DNA of 64,000 nucleotides from Pseudoalteromonas sp. 3D05 (GTDB lineage: Bacteria; Pseudomonadota; Gammaproteobacteria; Enterobacterales; Alteromonadaceae), in the NCBI RefSeq assembly GCF_002723455.1, contig NZ_PDUS01000013.1, forward strand, positions 49,962-113,961. Reading direction: 5' to 3'. Positions 17,460 to 27,323 of this stretch are shown piece after piece. The notes under the pieces were generated by a model. It saw nothing but the letters and a program-made list of their open reading frames with translations. It did not search any database and was not told where the DNA came from. The position numbers were made by a program, and so were the translations under genes. Each line of letters opens with the position of its first letter. Within the stretch, counting starts at the first letter, position 1.

Positions 17460-19436
17460 ATGATAGACAAGCCCACGAAGCTATTACTTGTTGAAGACGA
17501 TGAAGATGATTACATTCTAACGTGCGACTATCTGGAGCAACTTACTTCACATACTTTTGATATTGAGTGGGTGAGTGAACCACATCTTGCAGTAGAAGTA
17601 CTTTCTCAGAGCAGGCATGATATATGTTTGCTTGATTATCGACTTGGCGCATCAGATGGATTAGAGGTTTTAAAGAAAGCACTTAGTAATGGTTTTGATG
17701 GGCCAATTATAATGCTGACAGGGCAATCAGATGACGCCCTAGATTTAGCTGCATTGGATGCGGGCGCAGTAGATTACCTTGTTAAAAATGAGATGAGTAG
17801 TAGTCGATTTGCTCGCTCTATCCGTTATGCTTTGGCTCGAAGAGATATCGAAGATGAGCGGATTGAGCGCCTTAAAGCAGAGGCTGAAAATAGATCAAAA
17901 GACCGTTTTTTAGCCCATTTAAGTCATGAGTTACGCACGCCGCTGTCGTCTATTTTAGGCTATACCGAATTACTCATGCAGGGTGATTTTAATGAGTATG
18001 CGAGCAATGAGTTAGGTGTTATTTACCGCAATGGCAGGCATTTGTTGAGTTTATTAAATGATGTTCTCGATTTATCAAAAATAGCTGCCGACAAACTTGA
18101 AATAACCTGTACCGACGTCAATTTAGATAGCTTAATGGCAGATGTTTTCACATTGATGCGTGTATCAGCTCTTGATAAAGGGCTAAGTTTACGCTTTGAG
18201 TCACTTGAACCACTGCCGCTTGTGGTTAATGTTGATGCCACGCGTTTAAGGCAAATTTTAATAAACATCATAAATAATGCGATTAAGTTTACTGAGCAAG
18301 GTGAAATAACCGTACGGGCATGGACAGAAAAAGTTGATGACACTGAGATGCTATTTTTTAGTATCAAGGACTCAGGCCTTGGAATTGCTGAGGAAAAACA
18401 AGCATTAATATTTAAACCATTTGAACAAATTGCTGATGTTGAATCGCGCGAAGTAGGTGGAGCCGGGCTTGGCTTAGCTATTTGTTCTGAATTACTTAGT
18501 CATATGCGAGGTGGAATTACACTCGATTCTACTGTCGGTAAGGGCTCAAAATTCACAATTTCGTTGTATCCTGGTGATATAAAAAATGTACAACGCCATG
18601 TTTTAAAACTTGATTTAACTCCTAACATGCAGCAAAAAGAGACGTCATGCCGTGTTGAAGGGCGCGTACTTGTCGTGGATGATTTACGTGATTTACGTAT
18701 GCTTGTGGGGCACATGTTGACCTCTGCTGGTGCTGATGTTGTTTACGCTGAAAATGGTAAACAAGCGTTGCATAAAGTTGAACAAGCAAGGTCTGAGGGA
18801 AAGCCTTTTGATATTGTATTTTTAGATATTCATATGCCTGTAATGGGCGGCAAAGAGGCAACCATAGAGCTCAGACGTCAAGGATTTAAAGGCGCTATCA
18901 TTGCATTAACCGCAGCCACAATGAAGGGAATAAAAAGTGAATTGGCGGCTTTAGGCTTTAATGAAGTGATTGGCAAACCTGTAGACGCAAGCCATCTTTA
19001 TCAGTGTTTAGAGGAGTATCTAACACAAACTAAAGAAGCCGATATAACTGAGCTACCCAAGACGCAGAAATCAGATGAAGCAGGCCAGGTATTACCCCGT
19101 TTCTTACTCGTGGAAGATGATGCCGATGCAGCGCAAATAACCCAGTTATTATTGGAAAGTTTAGGAGTTAACACATCTATTGCACGCAGTTTTGAGCAAT
19201 GTATTTCAATGCTCAAAGGAGATTCGCAGTATGATAAAGCATTACTCGATATGCATTTACCAGACGGTAGTGGGCTTGAGCTTGCTCAGCATATAAAGCA
19301 ACATTACCCACATATAGAACGCGTTATTGTCAGTGGCGTAGAGCCTAACCCTATACAAATTGAACAGCTTAAAATTGAGTCGGTCTTATTAAAACCAATT
19401 AACTTATCGTTGTTATCAACCCTTATTGACGATTGA
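17460..19436 (+). CDS. Hybrid histidine kinase REC-HisKA-HATPase-REC-REC
   Basis: A 658-residue cytoplasmic hybrid kinase. It has an N-terminal receiver (D59, K109), HisKA with SHELRTPL (His156), HATPase_c (NNAIKF, DSGLGI, GGAGLGLA), a second receiver (D456 in FLDIHMP) and a third (D597 in LLDMHLPDGSG). No membrane helix or sensor domain is visible, so input probably comes through phosphorylation of the N-terminal receiver by the upstream kinase. It closes the signalling operon; its last 21 bases overlap the convergent LacI gene. The multi-receiver layout suggests an integrating node. Confidence 0.9.
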   Translation: MIDKPTKLLLVEDDEDDYILTCDYLEQLTSHTFDIEWVSEPHLAVEVLSQSRHDICLLDYRLGASDGLEVLKKALSNGFDGPIIMLTGQSDDALDLAALDAGAVDYLVKNEMSSSRFARSIRYALARRDIEDERIERLKAEAENRSKDRFLAHLSHELRTPLSSILGYTELLMQGDFNEYASNELGVIYRNGRHLLSLLNDVLDLSKIAADKLEITCTDVNLDSLMADVFTLMRVSALDKGLSLRFESLEPLPLVVNVDATRLRQILINIINNAIKFTEQGEITVRAWTEKVDDTEMLFFSIKDSGLGIAEEKQALIFKPFEQIADVESREVGGAGLGLAICSELLSHMRGGITLDSTVGKGSKFTISLYPGDIKNVQRHVLKLDLTPNMQQKETSCRVEGRVLVVDDLRDLRMLVGHMLTSAGADVVYAENGKQALHKVEQARSEGKPFDIVFLDIHMPVMGGKEATIELRRQGFKGAIIALTAATMKGIKSELAALGFNEVIGKPVDASHLYQCLEEYLTQTKEADITELPKTQKSDEAGQVLPRFLLVEDDADAAQITQLLLESLGVNTSIARSFEQCISMLKGDSQYDKALLDMHLPDGSGLELAQHIKQHYPHIERVIVSGVEPNPIQIEQLKIESVLLKPINLSLLSTLIDD

Positions 19437-20417
19437 TTGGCGAATTACAAGTTCAGGTTCAAAGAGGGTTTGTAGCACAGGGGTGGTTTTTTGATACACC
19501 TCGCTTAAAATCCAGTTAGCTGCCATGCGACCCATTTCGTTGATAGGGTAATTTATTGTTGTTAATGGTGGGAAAACGTGACGAGTGAAAAACACGTTAT
19601 CGTATCCCATAATAGAAAGGGCTTCTGGTAGCACAACACCAAATTCGCGTGCAATTGCCATGGCACCTGTTGCCATTTCATCGTTTGCGCAAATTAAAGC
19701 TGTAAAACTGCGCGCCGATGCATGTAAGTGTTTGTAGCCATGTGCCCCCCCGCTCTCCATGAAGTCACCTTCATACAGTAGTTGCTCATCAAATGGTATA
19801 TGGTGTTCTTTTAAGGCTTGTTTGTGGCCTGCTAGGCGCTCTTGTGCATCTTTTTTCCAAAGTGGGCCGCTTATATAGGCAATGTTTTTGTGCCCTTGCT
19901 CTAAAACGTACTTGGCTGCTAAATAGCCACCGCGCTTATTATTTAAAGTAATACAGCGCTCTGCTAATTCAGGAATAAAACGGTTGAGCAAAACAAAGGG
20001 TGTTTTACCTTTGGATAGCTCAATAAGATATTGATCGCTTACGGCTTCAACATGCAAAATTAAGCCATCGCAATTGCGGCTAATTAAAAACTCTATTGCT
20101 TGCTCTTCACGTACTTTATCACTGTGGCCTGCAGCGATGATAACGTGCTTACTTTGCTTACGAAAAACATTTTCTATACCGCCCATCATCGGTCCGTAAA
20201 AAGGGCCTGACAACTCAGATACCAATAAGCCCACGCTATTTGAGCAATTTGAAGCAAGCGACTGAGCAATTGAGTTGGGTCTATAGCCGAGCTCATTCAT
20301 TGCCGAAGTTACTTTTTTTCGCGTGGTATCACTGACATTCGCATTGTTGTTCATTACTCGCGAAACAGTCGCTAGAGAAACCCCTGCAAGCTTTGACACC
20401 TCATAAATGGTGGCCAT
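19416..20417 (-). CDS. LacI-family regulator of the beta-glucoside locus
   Basis: A 333-residue LacI/GalR regulator. The N-terminal helix-turn-helix with hinge reads TIYEVSKLAGVSLATVSRVMN and is followed by a periplasmic-binding-protein-like sugar domain. It is the last gene of a leftward cluster with a GPH symporter (22 bp upstream) and a GH1 glucosidase. Two copies of a 14-bp palindrome of the usual LacI-family type lie in the divergent promoter region at 23.2 kb and are its likely operators. The inducer is probably a beta-glucoside. An AAGGA site precedes the ATG. Confidence 0.9.
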   Translation of the reverse strand: MATIYEVSKLAGVSLATVSRVMNNNANVSDTTRKKVTSAMNELGYRPNSIAQSLASNCSNSVGLLVSELSGPFYGPMMGGIENVFRKQSKHVIIAAGHSDKVREEQAIEFLISRNCDGLILHVEAVSDQYLIELSKGKTPFVLLNRFIPELAERCITLNNKRGGYLAAKYVLEQGHKNIAYISGPLWKKDAQERLAGHKQALKEHHIPFDEQLLYEGDFMESGGAHGYKHLHASARSFTALICANDEMATGAMAIAREFGVVLPEALSIMGYDNVFFTRHVFPPLTTINYPINEMGRMAANWILSEVYQKTTPVLQTLFEPELVIRQSIVNKG

Positions 20418-20439
20418 GTTTTTCCTTTTAGGTATTTGT

Positions 20440-21771
20440 TTACGTGTTATTACTTGTTGCTAAATCAGCGTTTATTTGTCTTACAGTCTTATTATCAAGA
20501 ATATACCTTTTCATGATTAAGGCGACAAGCACACTACCAATAGCGGGATATAACGTGAATGACATCAATATACCACTTTTAGTTGTTTCACTAAGTACAG
20601 TATTCGCTTGGTAATCATAATAAGCCAGCAACCAGCCTGCTAATGCACCGCCAAGGGCTAGACCAAGTTTGATAAAAAACACAACACTAGCATAAACAAG
20701 ACCAGTTAAACGTTGGCCGTCTTGCCATTGACCAAAGTCAATGGTGTCGGCCATTTTAGCCCATAGCAATGGAGTTGCCATTTGGGTGAAAAAGCACCAT
20801 AAAAAATAAACCCCAAAAGCAAGAACTAGGCTGTCACTGGGTAACCAAAACGCAAGACAACTTATAGCAGCAGAAATGTACTGTAAGTAAATGTAGGCAG
20901 TTTTCTTATCTACAAATTTACTTAAAGGCTGAGCACAGGCGCAGCCTAAAATGTTTCCTATCATTCCTAAGGTTACAAATTGTGTGACTAAATCGCCTTC
21001 ACCCAGCACATATTTAATGTAGTAAATAGCCAGCGTTGTTCGCAATACCATGCTTGTTAGCAGCACAGCTGATGCACAGCAAAGAACTTTAAAGGGGCCG
21101 TTTCTCCAAAGTGTTGTCATTTGCTGCTTTAAATTGAGGCGTATAGCCTGGCTTGCACACACTCGCTCTTTGGTAAACTTAAAACAAGTAAGAAACAACA
21201 CAACACCAAGGCAGCTCATTAATACCATGGTAAGTTGATAGCCTAACGCGTTATCACCTTGGCCCAACCAACTCACTAGTGGTAGTGTGCACGCACTAAC
21301 AATTAAGCCACCAAGCATGCCAAATACAAATCGGTATGACTGAATGGAGACACGTTCATTGGGGTCGCGGCTAAGTACACCACCAAGTGCGGAGTAGGGG
21401 ATGTTAATTGCGGTATAAACCAACATTAGTAAGGTATAAGTAATAAATGCATAGATAACTTTGCCAGAATCACTTAGATCGGGGGTCGTGAAAGTGATAA
21501 TGCTAATTAACCCAAAAGGCACAGCAAGCCAGAGTAAGTATGGTCGATAACTGCCATAACGAGTGCGAGTTGAGTCAGTTAATGAGCCCATAAGCGGGTC
21601 TGTAATTGCATCTATAACTCTAACTACTAAAAATAAAGTACCCACTACAGCAGGAGAAATACCAAATATATCGGTATAAAAAAAAGTTAAAAATAACATC
21701 ACTGTTTGAAAAATGATGTTACTCGCGGTGTCACCTAAACCATAGGCTATTTTTTCTTTTTTAGTTAGCAT
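20440..21771 (-). CDS. GPH-family (glycoside-pentoside-hexuronide) sugar symporter
   Basis: A 443-residue transporter with about 12 helices of the GPH/MelB group. Family motifs include the N-terminal KIAYGLGDTASNIIFQ and the loop DAITDPLMGSLTDSTRTRYGSYRPYLLW. Given its place between a LacI regulator and a GH1 beta-glucosidase, it most likely imports a beta-glucoside or gluco-oligosaccharide with a cation. A GAACC spacer precedes the ATG with only a weak ribosome site; translation may be coupled to the upstream GH1 gene, which ends 19 bp before. Confidence 0.88.
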   Translation of the reverse strand: MLTKKEKIAYGLGDTASNIIFQTVMLFLTFFYTDIFGISPAVVGTLFLVVRVIDAITDPLMGSLTDSTRTRYGSYRPYLLWLAVPFGLISIITFTTPDLSDSGKVIYAFITYTLLMLVYTAINIPYSALGGVLSRDPNERVSIQSYRFVFGMLGGLIVSACTLPLVSWLGQGDNALGYQLTMVLMSCLGVVLFLTCFKFTKERVCASQAIRLNLKQQMTTLWRNGPFKVLCCASAVLLTSMVLRTTLAIYYIKYVLGEGDLVTQFVTLGMIGNILGCACAQPLSKFVDKKTAYIYLQYISAAISCLAFWLPSDSLVLAFGVYFLWCFFTQMATPLLWAKMADTIDFGQWQDGQRLTGLVYASVVFFIKLGLALGGALAGWLLAYYDYQANTVLSETTKSGILMSFTLYPAIGSVLVALIMKRYILDNKTVRQINADLATSNNT

Positions 21772-21790
21772 AGCCGGTTCTCATTGATTA

Positions 21791-23083
21791 TTAGCGTTGT
21801 TTTAATAGAGCGCGATAGTGTTTTGCACTTTCTTTAAGTGTGCGTTGCTGGGTTATATAATCAACATAAACCAGACCAAAGCGTTTTTCATAACCGTATG
21901 CCCATTCGAAGTTATCCATGAGACTCCAAGCAAAATAACCTTGTACGTCAACACCTTGTTTAATCGCGTCGTCAACGGCATTCAAATGGGTGTGATAATA
22001 ACTGACACGGTCATAATCTAGCACTTGATTATTTTGGCAAGTATCAGCCATAGCTGCACCATTTTCAGTGATATAAATCTTAGGCAAGGTGTATAACTTA
22101 TTTAATGAGATTAAAAGTTCAGTTAAACCTTGTGGGTATATTTCCCAGCCCATGTCGGTGACGGCAACATCGGGTAATGCAACTTCTTCAAACCAGTTAC
22201 TAGCTGTTTTTTTATAATGTATTCGAGTGTAGTAATTCACCCCAATAAAATCAATCGACTGGCTAATAATTGCCATGTCATCTGGTGCGATAATCGGTTG
22301 TGCAGCAACAGGTAATTCATTTAAAAGTGACGGGTATTGCCCTTCTAGCACAGCTTTTATGTACCATTGATTGTGGTATTCATCAGCACGTTGTGCCGCG
22401 GGTGCATCATCTTCAGTAAGTGGATAAGCGGGGCTAAAGTTTAAAACGATGCCGGCTTCAACATTGGGACAATTTTTACGTAACACATTCATTGCTAAAC
22501 CATGAGCTAGCAATAAGTAATGAGCTGCTTGTCGTCCGGCCTTTTGGTTTTTAATTCCAGGAGCATGAACACCAATTTCATACCCTAAATAGGCGCTGCA
22601 AAAAGGTTCGTTTAATGTTGCATATGAATCAACTAACCCACTTAGTGCGTGGCTCACTATGTCTGTATATGCAGCAAACGCATACGCTGTATCGCGGCTT
22701 TGCCAGCCCCCCGCATCTTCCAAGTATTGAGGCAGATCCCAGTGATATAAAGTGACGTAAGTTTTGATGTTACGTGTTTTTAACGCTGTTAATAGTTCAC
22801 GGTAAAACGTGATGCCTTGTTGGTTCACACTACCATCTTGGTTTATTACGCGCGGCCATGAGATGGAGAGGCGATAAGCATCCACGGCTAAATCGGCTAT
22901 CATCTCAACATCTTGTTGCCAGTATTGAACATGCTGACATGCTTTATCGCCATTGCTTTGATCTGCAATGGTATTGGGCTTAGCACAAAAAGTATCCCAA
23001 ATGGATGCAAGGCGTGAGTCACGGGCCCCTTCAATTTGAAATGAGGCAGTAGCAACACCAAAAGTGAACGATGGCTTTAGCAT
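21791..23083 (-). CDS. GH1 beta-glucosidase
   Basis: Cytoplasmic family 1 glycoside hydrolase that should split beta-glucosides such as cellobiose or laminaribiose. From the ATG at 23083 the protein has 430 residues and starts as the family does (FTFGVATASFQIEG). The acid/base Glu159 is in TLNEP and the nucleophile Glu340 in ITENG; SLMDNFEWAYGY near the end is also typical. An in-frame extension up to a GTG at 23170 adds 29 residues that do not look like a signal peptide; it is rejected, but the ribosome site at 23083 is weak, so the start is uncertain. It leads the leftward operon GH1-GPH-LacI. Confidence 0.88.
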   Translation of the reverse strand: MLKPSFTFGVATASFQIEGARDSRLASIWDTFCAKPNTIADQSNGDKACQHVQYWQQDVEMIADLAVDAYRLSISWPRVINQDGSVNQQGITFYRELLTALKTRNIKTYVTLYHWDLPQYLEDAGGWQSRDTAYAFAAYTDIVSHALSGLVDSYATLNEPFCSAYLGYEIGVHAPGIKNQKAGRQAAHYLLLAHGLAMNVLRKNCPNVEAGIVLNFSPAYPLTEDDAPAAQRADEYHNQWYIKAVLEGQYPSLLNELPVAAQPIIAPDDMAIISQSIDFIGVNYYTRIHYKKTASNWFEEVALPDVAVTDMGWEIYPQGLTELLISLNKLYTLPKIYITENGAAMADTCQNNQVLDYDRVSYYHTHLNAVDDAIKQGVDVQGYFAWSLMDNFEWAYGYEKRFGLVYVDYITQQRTLKESAKHYRALLKQR

Positions 23084-23185
23084 TGCAGATTGCTTAGGTA
23101 AAGAGATTGTTTTATACACGACTAGGGATATCCTCTTACTTTTAGTGGCAATGCGCATTAGATAAAACACATCATAACGAGTTTA

Positions 23186-23199
23186 TGTAAGCGCTTACA
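23186..23199. promoter_or_regulatory. LacI-type operator 1
   Basis: The perfect 14-bp palindrome TGTAAGCGCTTACA with a central CG is typical of LacI-family operators. It lies 103 bp before the chosen GH1 start and is identical to the second copy 59 bp away. The regulator is inferred to be the LacI protein of the cluster. Confidence 0.8.
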
Positions 23200-23216
23200 A
23201 TATTATTGTAAATAAA

Positions 23217-23244
23217 TTGATAAATAAATTTTATATGGTATAAA
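23217..23244 (+). promoter_or_regulatory. Probable promoter of the transporter/GH3 operon
   Basis: TTGATA and TATAAA are separated by 16 bp. Operator 2 starts immediately after the -10 box, a position where a bound repressor would block initiation. Prediction is by eye only. Confidence 0.5.
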
Positions 23245-23258
23245 TGTAAGCGCTTACA
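23245..23258. promoter_or_regulatory. LacI-type operator 2
   Basis: A second exact copy of TGTAAGCGCTTACA; here the palindrome extends to 20 bp (23242-23261). It lies 96 bp before the FucP-type transporter start. Confidence 0.8.
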
Positions 23259-23353
23259 TTTTATGTTGCAACTATTATTTACTTTTTAAATGCTTGGAAA
23301 AGTGCATAACTAGGGGCAATCAACTGATAATTATTAATAATTAGAGATATATT

Positions 23354-24613
23354 ATGGCACAAGCGCCTTTGACAACACATCAACACAATGACACTCAGGC
23401 GATGCCGAAGCAAACATTTGCTCTTGCATCGTTAACCACCTTATTCTTTATGTGGGGTTTCATTACATGTTTAAACGACATTTTAATCCCCTATTTGAAG
23501 GGCATGTTTTCGCTTTCTTACACACAGGCCATGTTGGTGCAGTTTTGCTTTTTTGGCGCCTACTTCGTGATGTCTATTCCCGCAGGTAAACTGGTCAGTA
23601 AAATTGGTTACCAATATGGCATTGTTGTTGGGTTAATAGTTGCAGCAATAGGCTGTGCACTGTTTTATCCAGCCGCTGATGCACATGTTTATGAACTGTT
23701 CTTATTCGCATTGTTTGTATTAGCCTGTGGTATAACAATTTTACAAGTGTCATCTAACCCATATGTTAGTGTATTGGGAAGTTCTAAAACAGCTTCCTCG
23801 CGACTCACAATGACACAAGCGTTTAACTCATTAGGCACAACTGTTGCCCCTATCTTTGGTGGTTGGTTGATTCTTAGTGAAATAAGCCAAGCCACAGCAG
23901 AGCAAGTTAAACTGCCTTATTTAATCCTAGCTGCGAGCTTACTAATATTAGCTGTCATTTTTGCTTTTCTAAAACTTCCTAAATTAGGCAAGAGCGATTC
24001 TCAAGAACATGTTCAACCAGATGATAACTTTGTAGATTTAGGCAGCGTTTGGCAGTATCGCCACCTTATTCTTGGTGCGATAGGTATTTTTGTGTACGTC
24101 GGAGCAGAGGTTGCTATTGGTAGCTTTTTAGTGGGCTTTTTAACTCTTGACCATATTGCAGCGCTCAGCGAACAACAGGCTGCACATTATATTAGTTATT
24201 ATTTTGCAGGGGCAATGATTGGGCGTTTTGCCGGCGCGGCTATAATGCAAAAAGTAAATGCGCATATAGTACTGGCTTGCCATGGATTATTAGCTGTTGT
24301 GTTTATTCTGATTGCTATGACTGGACAGGGCTCATTAGCTATGTGGGCTATTTTATTAGTTGGCTTATGTAATTCAATAATGTTCCCGACAATCTTTAGC
24401 TTGGCATTACAAGGCTTAGGTAAATATACATCTCAGGGTTCGGGGATTTTATGTCTAGCAATTGTTGGTGGGGCTATCGTGCCGCTGCTGCAAGGTGTAT
24501 TAGCAGATAACATGGGTGTGCAATTAGCATTGATGCTGCCTATTGTTTGTTACCTTTACATCACCTACTTTGCGCTATCAGGCTCAAAGGTTTCTTCAAC
24601 TCGTCAACAATAA
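23354..24613 (+). CDS. FucP/GluP-type MFS sugar transporter
   Basis: A 419-residue major facilitator of the fucose/glucose-galactose:H+ symporter group, recognisable by [23 protein letters not shown] near the N-terminus, the [16 protein letters not shown] segment, and [16 protein letters not shown]. It has about 12 helices. In this locus it probably imports glucose released outside by the GH3 enzyme encoded 13 bp downstream. It is transcribed divergently from the GH1 operon, with both operators between the two. Confidence 0.9.
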   Translation: MAQAPLTTHQHNDTQAMPKQTFALASLTTLFFMWGFITCLNDILIPYLKGMFSLSYTQAMLVQFCFFGAYFVMSIPAGKLVSKIGYQYGIVVGLIVAAIGCALFYPAADAHVYELFLFALFVLACGITILQVSSNPYVSVLGSSKTASSRLTMTQAFNSLGTTVAPIFGGWLILSEISQATAEQVKLPYLILAASLLILAVIFAFLKLPKLGKSDSQEHVQPDDNFVDLGSVWQYRHLILGAIGIFVYVGAEVAIGSFLVGFLTLDHIAALSEQQAAHYISYYFAGAMIGRFAGAAIMQKVNAHIVLACHGLLAVVFILIAMTGQGSLAMWAILLVGLCNSIMFPTIFSLALQGLGKYTSQGSGILCLAIVGGAIVPLLQGVLADNMGVQLALMLPIVCYLYITYFALSGSKVSSTRQQ

Positions 24614-24626
24614 TTAGGTGCAAACC

Positions 24627-27146
24627 ATGACTTTAAATAAACCATTCACACTATCGGCGCTACTAATAGCGACAATTGCGATGAACGGCTGTTCTGGCCC
24701 TGATACTAAATCTGGAAACGAGAATAGTGATTTACAAATTTGGCCCACCATTTCAACGGGTATTAAAGACGATGCCGACATGGAAGCTAAAATAGCCAAA
24801 CTGCTGTCGAGCATGACATTAGAGCAAAAAATAGCACAAATGATTCAGCCTGAAATCCGTGATATTACGGTTGAAGATATGCGTAAATACGGCTTTGGTT
24901 CATATTTAAACGGCGGGGGAGCTTTCCCTAATAATAATAAACATGCCTCAGCTGCTGACTGGATAGATTTAGCTGAAAAAATGTATCAAGCTTCGGTTGA
25001 TGATTCATTAGATGGTATCAGTATCCCAACTATGTGGGGAACCGATGCTGTGCATGGACACAATAATGTCATCGGTGCGACGCTATTTCCACATAACATT
25101 GGCTTAGGGGCGACAAATAATCCCGAGTTAATTGAGAAAATAGCAGCAGCTACAGCACAAGAAGTAATGGTAACGGGCATTGATTGGGTATTTGCACCTA
25201 CTGTTGCTGTAGTGCGAGATGATCGCTGGGGCCGTACTTATGAAGGATACTCTGAAGACCCTCAGATAGTTAAATCGTACTCTGCGGCAATTGTAAAAGG
25301 CTTGCAAGGCGCTACAGACGAAGACTTTTTATCAGATAGACGTGTGATCAGCACCGTTAAACACTTTTTGGGTGATGGTGGTACGCAAGGCGGTGATGAT
25401 CAAGGTAATAATATAGACAGTGAAGCGGATTTGTTTGCTATTCACGCGCAAGGGTACGTAGGTGGCTTAAGCGCGGGTGCGCAAACGGTTATGGCATCGT
25501 TTAATAGCTGGCATGGTGAAAAAATACATGGTAGTAAGTACCTCCTTACAGATGTACTCAAAGGGAAAATGGGGTTCGATGGATTCGTTGTTGGCGATTG
25601 GAATGGTCATGGGCAAATCCCTGGGTGCACCAACGGTGACTGTGCCCAAGCCGCTAATGCAGGCTTAGACGTATATATGGTTCCAACAGATGCATGGAAA
25701 CCCTTGTATGAAAACCTAATTAAACAAGTCAAAAATGGCACTATTGCGCAATCACGTATTGATGATGCCGTTACCCGTGTTTTACGTGTAAAAATGCGAG
25801 CAGGCTTATTTGACAAACCAAGCCCAGCAAAACGTCCATTGTCAGGTAAAACAGAAGTGATCGGGAGCGCAGAGCATCGTGAAATCGCAAAACAAGCTGT
25901 TCGTGAATCACTTGTTCTACTTAAGAACAAGCAGCAATTGCTGCCTCTATCACCTAAGGGGAATGTGCTTGTAGCAGGCCTTGGGGCTGATAATATCGGA
26001 ATGCAATCCGGCGGTTGGAGTATTACTTGGCAGGGAACGGGCAATGAAAATAGTGACTTTCCAGGTGGTACGTCAATTTTGGATGGTATTAAACACACCG
26101 TTGTGCAGGCAGGCGGGCAAGTTCAGTATGACTTAAATGGTGAGTTTAATACCCGTCCAGATGTTGCAATTGTGGTATTTGGTGAACAGCCATATGCAGA
26201 AGGTAATGGTGATTTAGATAACCTTGAGTATCAACGTGGTAATAAAACCGATTTAGCTTTATTACGTAAGTTAAAAGACAAGGGAATTCCCGTTGTGTCT
26301 TTATTCATAAGCGGGCGACCAATGTGGGTAAACGCTGAATTAAATGCCAGTGATGCTTTTGTAGCAACTTGGTTACCTGGGACAGAAGGAGATGCTATTA
26401 GTGATGTGTTATTTTCGCACGCTGAGGGCTCTGTAAATTACGACTTTAAAGGCAAATTATCGTTTTCTTGGCCCAATAATCCAGTGGATAATCACAACCG
26501 TGGCGATGAAGACTACACCCCATTGTTGCCATACGGGTTTGGTTTGACGTATTCAGACAAAAACACGCTCAGTGATGACCTTGCAGAGCAAAGCCAATCA
26601 TCACAACAACTTGAAGATTTAGTGATGTTTGAGCGTGCAGTTAAATCGCCGTGGAGCCTTGTGTTACAAAGCGCAGAGCAAAAAAAGACCATGGCTAGTA
26701 GTCGTGAGTCTGTAGGTTCTGTCAGTGTTAAAACGTTTGATAAAGATGTACAAGAAGATGCACGAGCAATCAGTTTTACAGGCAGTGAAACCGCTGCTGT
26801 GCGTTTGATGGCTGCATTTCCATCAGACTTGCGCTCATACGTTGAGAAATCAGGTCAACTGCAGATGCAAATTAAAGTTGATCAGGCTGCTGATGCGCCG
26901 CTTTGGCTTGGTATGCAATGTGGCGATGACTGCCAGGGGAAATTTGATATTTCAGAGCAGCTTAAGGGGCAAAATGGTTGGCAAACCCTGAACATAGATT
27001 TAGCGTGCTTTGCAGATCAAGGTGTTAACTTATCTCAGGTATTCTCACCTTGGCAAATAAGTACGTCTGCAGATTGGCGTGTATCAATTGCTAAATTAAG
27101 TATTCACACTAATCGTGAGACTTCCTCTGCAATAACTTGCCAGTAA
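24627..27146 (+). CDS. GH3 glucan 1,4-/1,3-beta-glucosidase lipoprotein
   Basis: Family 3 glycoside hydrolase of 839 residues that should release glucose from beta-glucans or oligosaccharides. ATG 24627 is preferred over a GTG nine bases upstream because of the TTAGG site. The signal peptide ends in a lipobox-like MNGC (Cys22), so it is probably membrane-anchored. The (alpha/beta)8 domain holds KHFLGDGGT and the nucleophile Asp at about residue 324 in VVGDWNG. A GH3 C-terminal sandwich follows, with VPVVSLFISGRPMW and LPYGFGLTY. The C-terminal 170 residues form an extra beta-rich domain, as in marine and Xanthomonas-type enzymes. Linkage specificity (cellodextrin or laminarin) is not resolved. 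Confidence 0.9.
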   Translation: MTLNKPFTLSALLIATIAMNGCSGPDTKSGNENSDLQIWPTISTGIKDDADMEAKIAKLLSSMTLEQKIAQMIQPEIRDITVEDMRKYGFGSYLNGGGAFPNNNKHASAADWIDLAEKMYQASVDDSLDGISIPTMWGTDAVHGHNNVIGATLFPHNIGLGATNNPELIEKIAAATAQEVMVTGIDWVFAPTVAVVRDDRWGRTYEGYSEDPQIVKSYSAAIVKGLQGATDEDFLSDRRVISTVKHFLGDGGTQGGDDQGNNIDSEADLFAIHAQGYVGGLSAGAQTVMASFNSWHGEKIHGSKYLLTDVLKGKMGFDGFVVGDWNGHGQIPGCTNGDCAQAANAGLDVYMVPTDAWKPLYENLIKQVKNGTIAQSRIDDAVTRVLRVKMRAGLFDKPSPAKRPLSGKTEVIGSAEHREIAKQAVRESLVLLKNKQQLLPLSPKGNVLVAGLGADNIGMQSGGWSITWQGTGNENSDFPGGTSILDGIKHTVVQAGGQVQYDLNGEFNTRPDVAIVVFGEQPYAEGNGDLDNLEYQRGNKTDLALLRKLKDKGIPVVSLFISGRPMWVNAELNASDAFVATWLPGTEGDAISDVLFSHAEGSVNYDFKGKLSFSWPNNPVDNHNRGDEDYTPLLPYGFGLTYSDKNTLSDDLAEQSQSSQQLEDLVMFERAVKSPWSLVLQSAEQKKTMASSRESVGSVSVKTFDKDVQEDARAISFTGSETAAVRLMAAFPSDLRSYVEKSGQLQMQIKVDQAADAPLWLGMQCGDDCQGKFDISEQLKGQNGWQTLNIDLACFADQGVNLSQVFSPWQISTSADWRVSIAKLSIHTNRETSSAITCQ

Positions 27147-27165
27147 AACCAGCTCAATCCCTTTT

Positions 27166-27198
27166 AGCAGGTGCTTAGCCCATTAGCACCTGCTTTTT
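27166..27198 (+). terminator. Rho-independent terminator of the transporter/GH3 operon
   Basis: AGCAGGTGCT pairs with AGCACCTGCT, followed by TTTT. It lies 20 bp after the GH3 stop. Confidence 0.85.
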
Positions 27199-27323
27199 GA
27201 CTATTCACATCCTGTATATTCTATTTTTCCATGCTAACTCATTGATGAAAAACATTAAGTTCTGTGCTACTGTGATTGGAAAATGAAATACCACGTTTAA
27301 ACTCTAAATAAAGGCTGTTTAAA

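Noticed and set aside
23084..23170. N-terminal extension of the GH1 protein from GTG 23170
   Set aside because: The extra 29 residues have no signal-peptide character and no family counterpart, and would place the start just downstream of operator 1.
25607..26098. 163-codon minus-strand open frame inside the GH3 gene
   Set aside because: The plus-strand GH3 reading frame is clearly conserved here, and the antisense product is rich in Ser/Pro/Cys with no domain.
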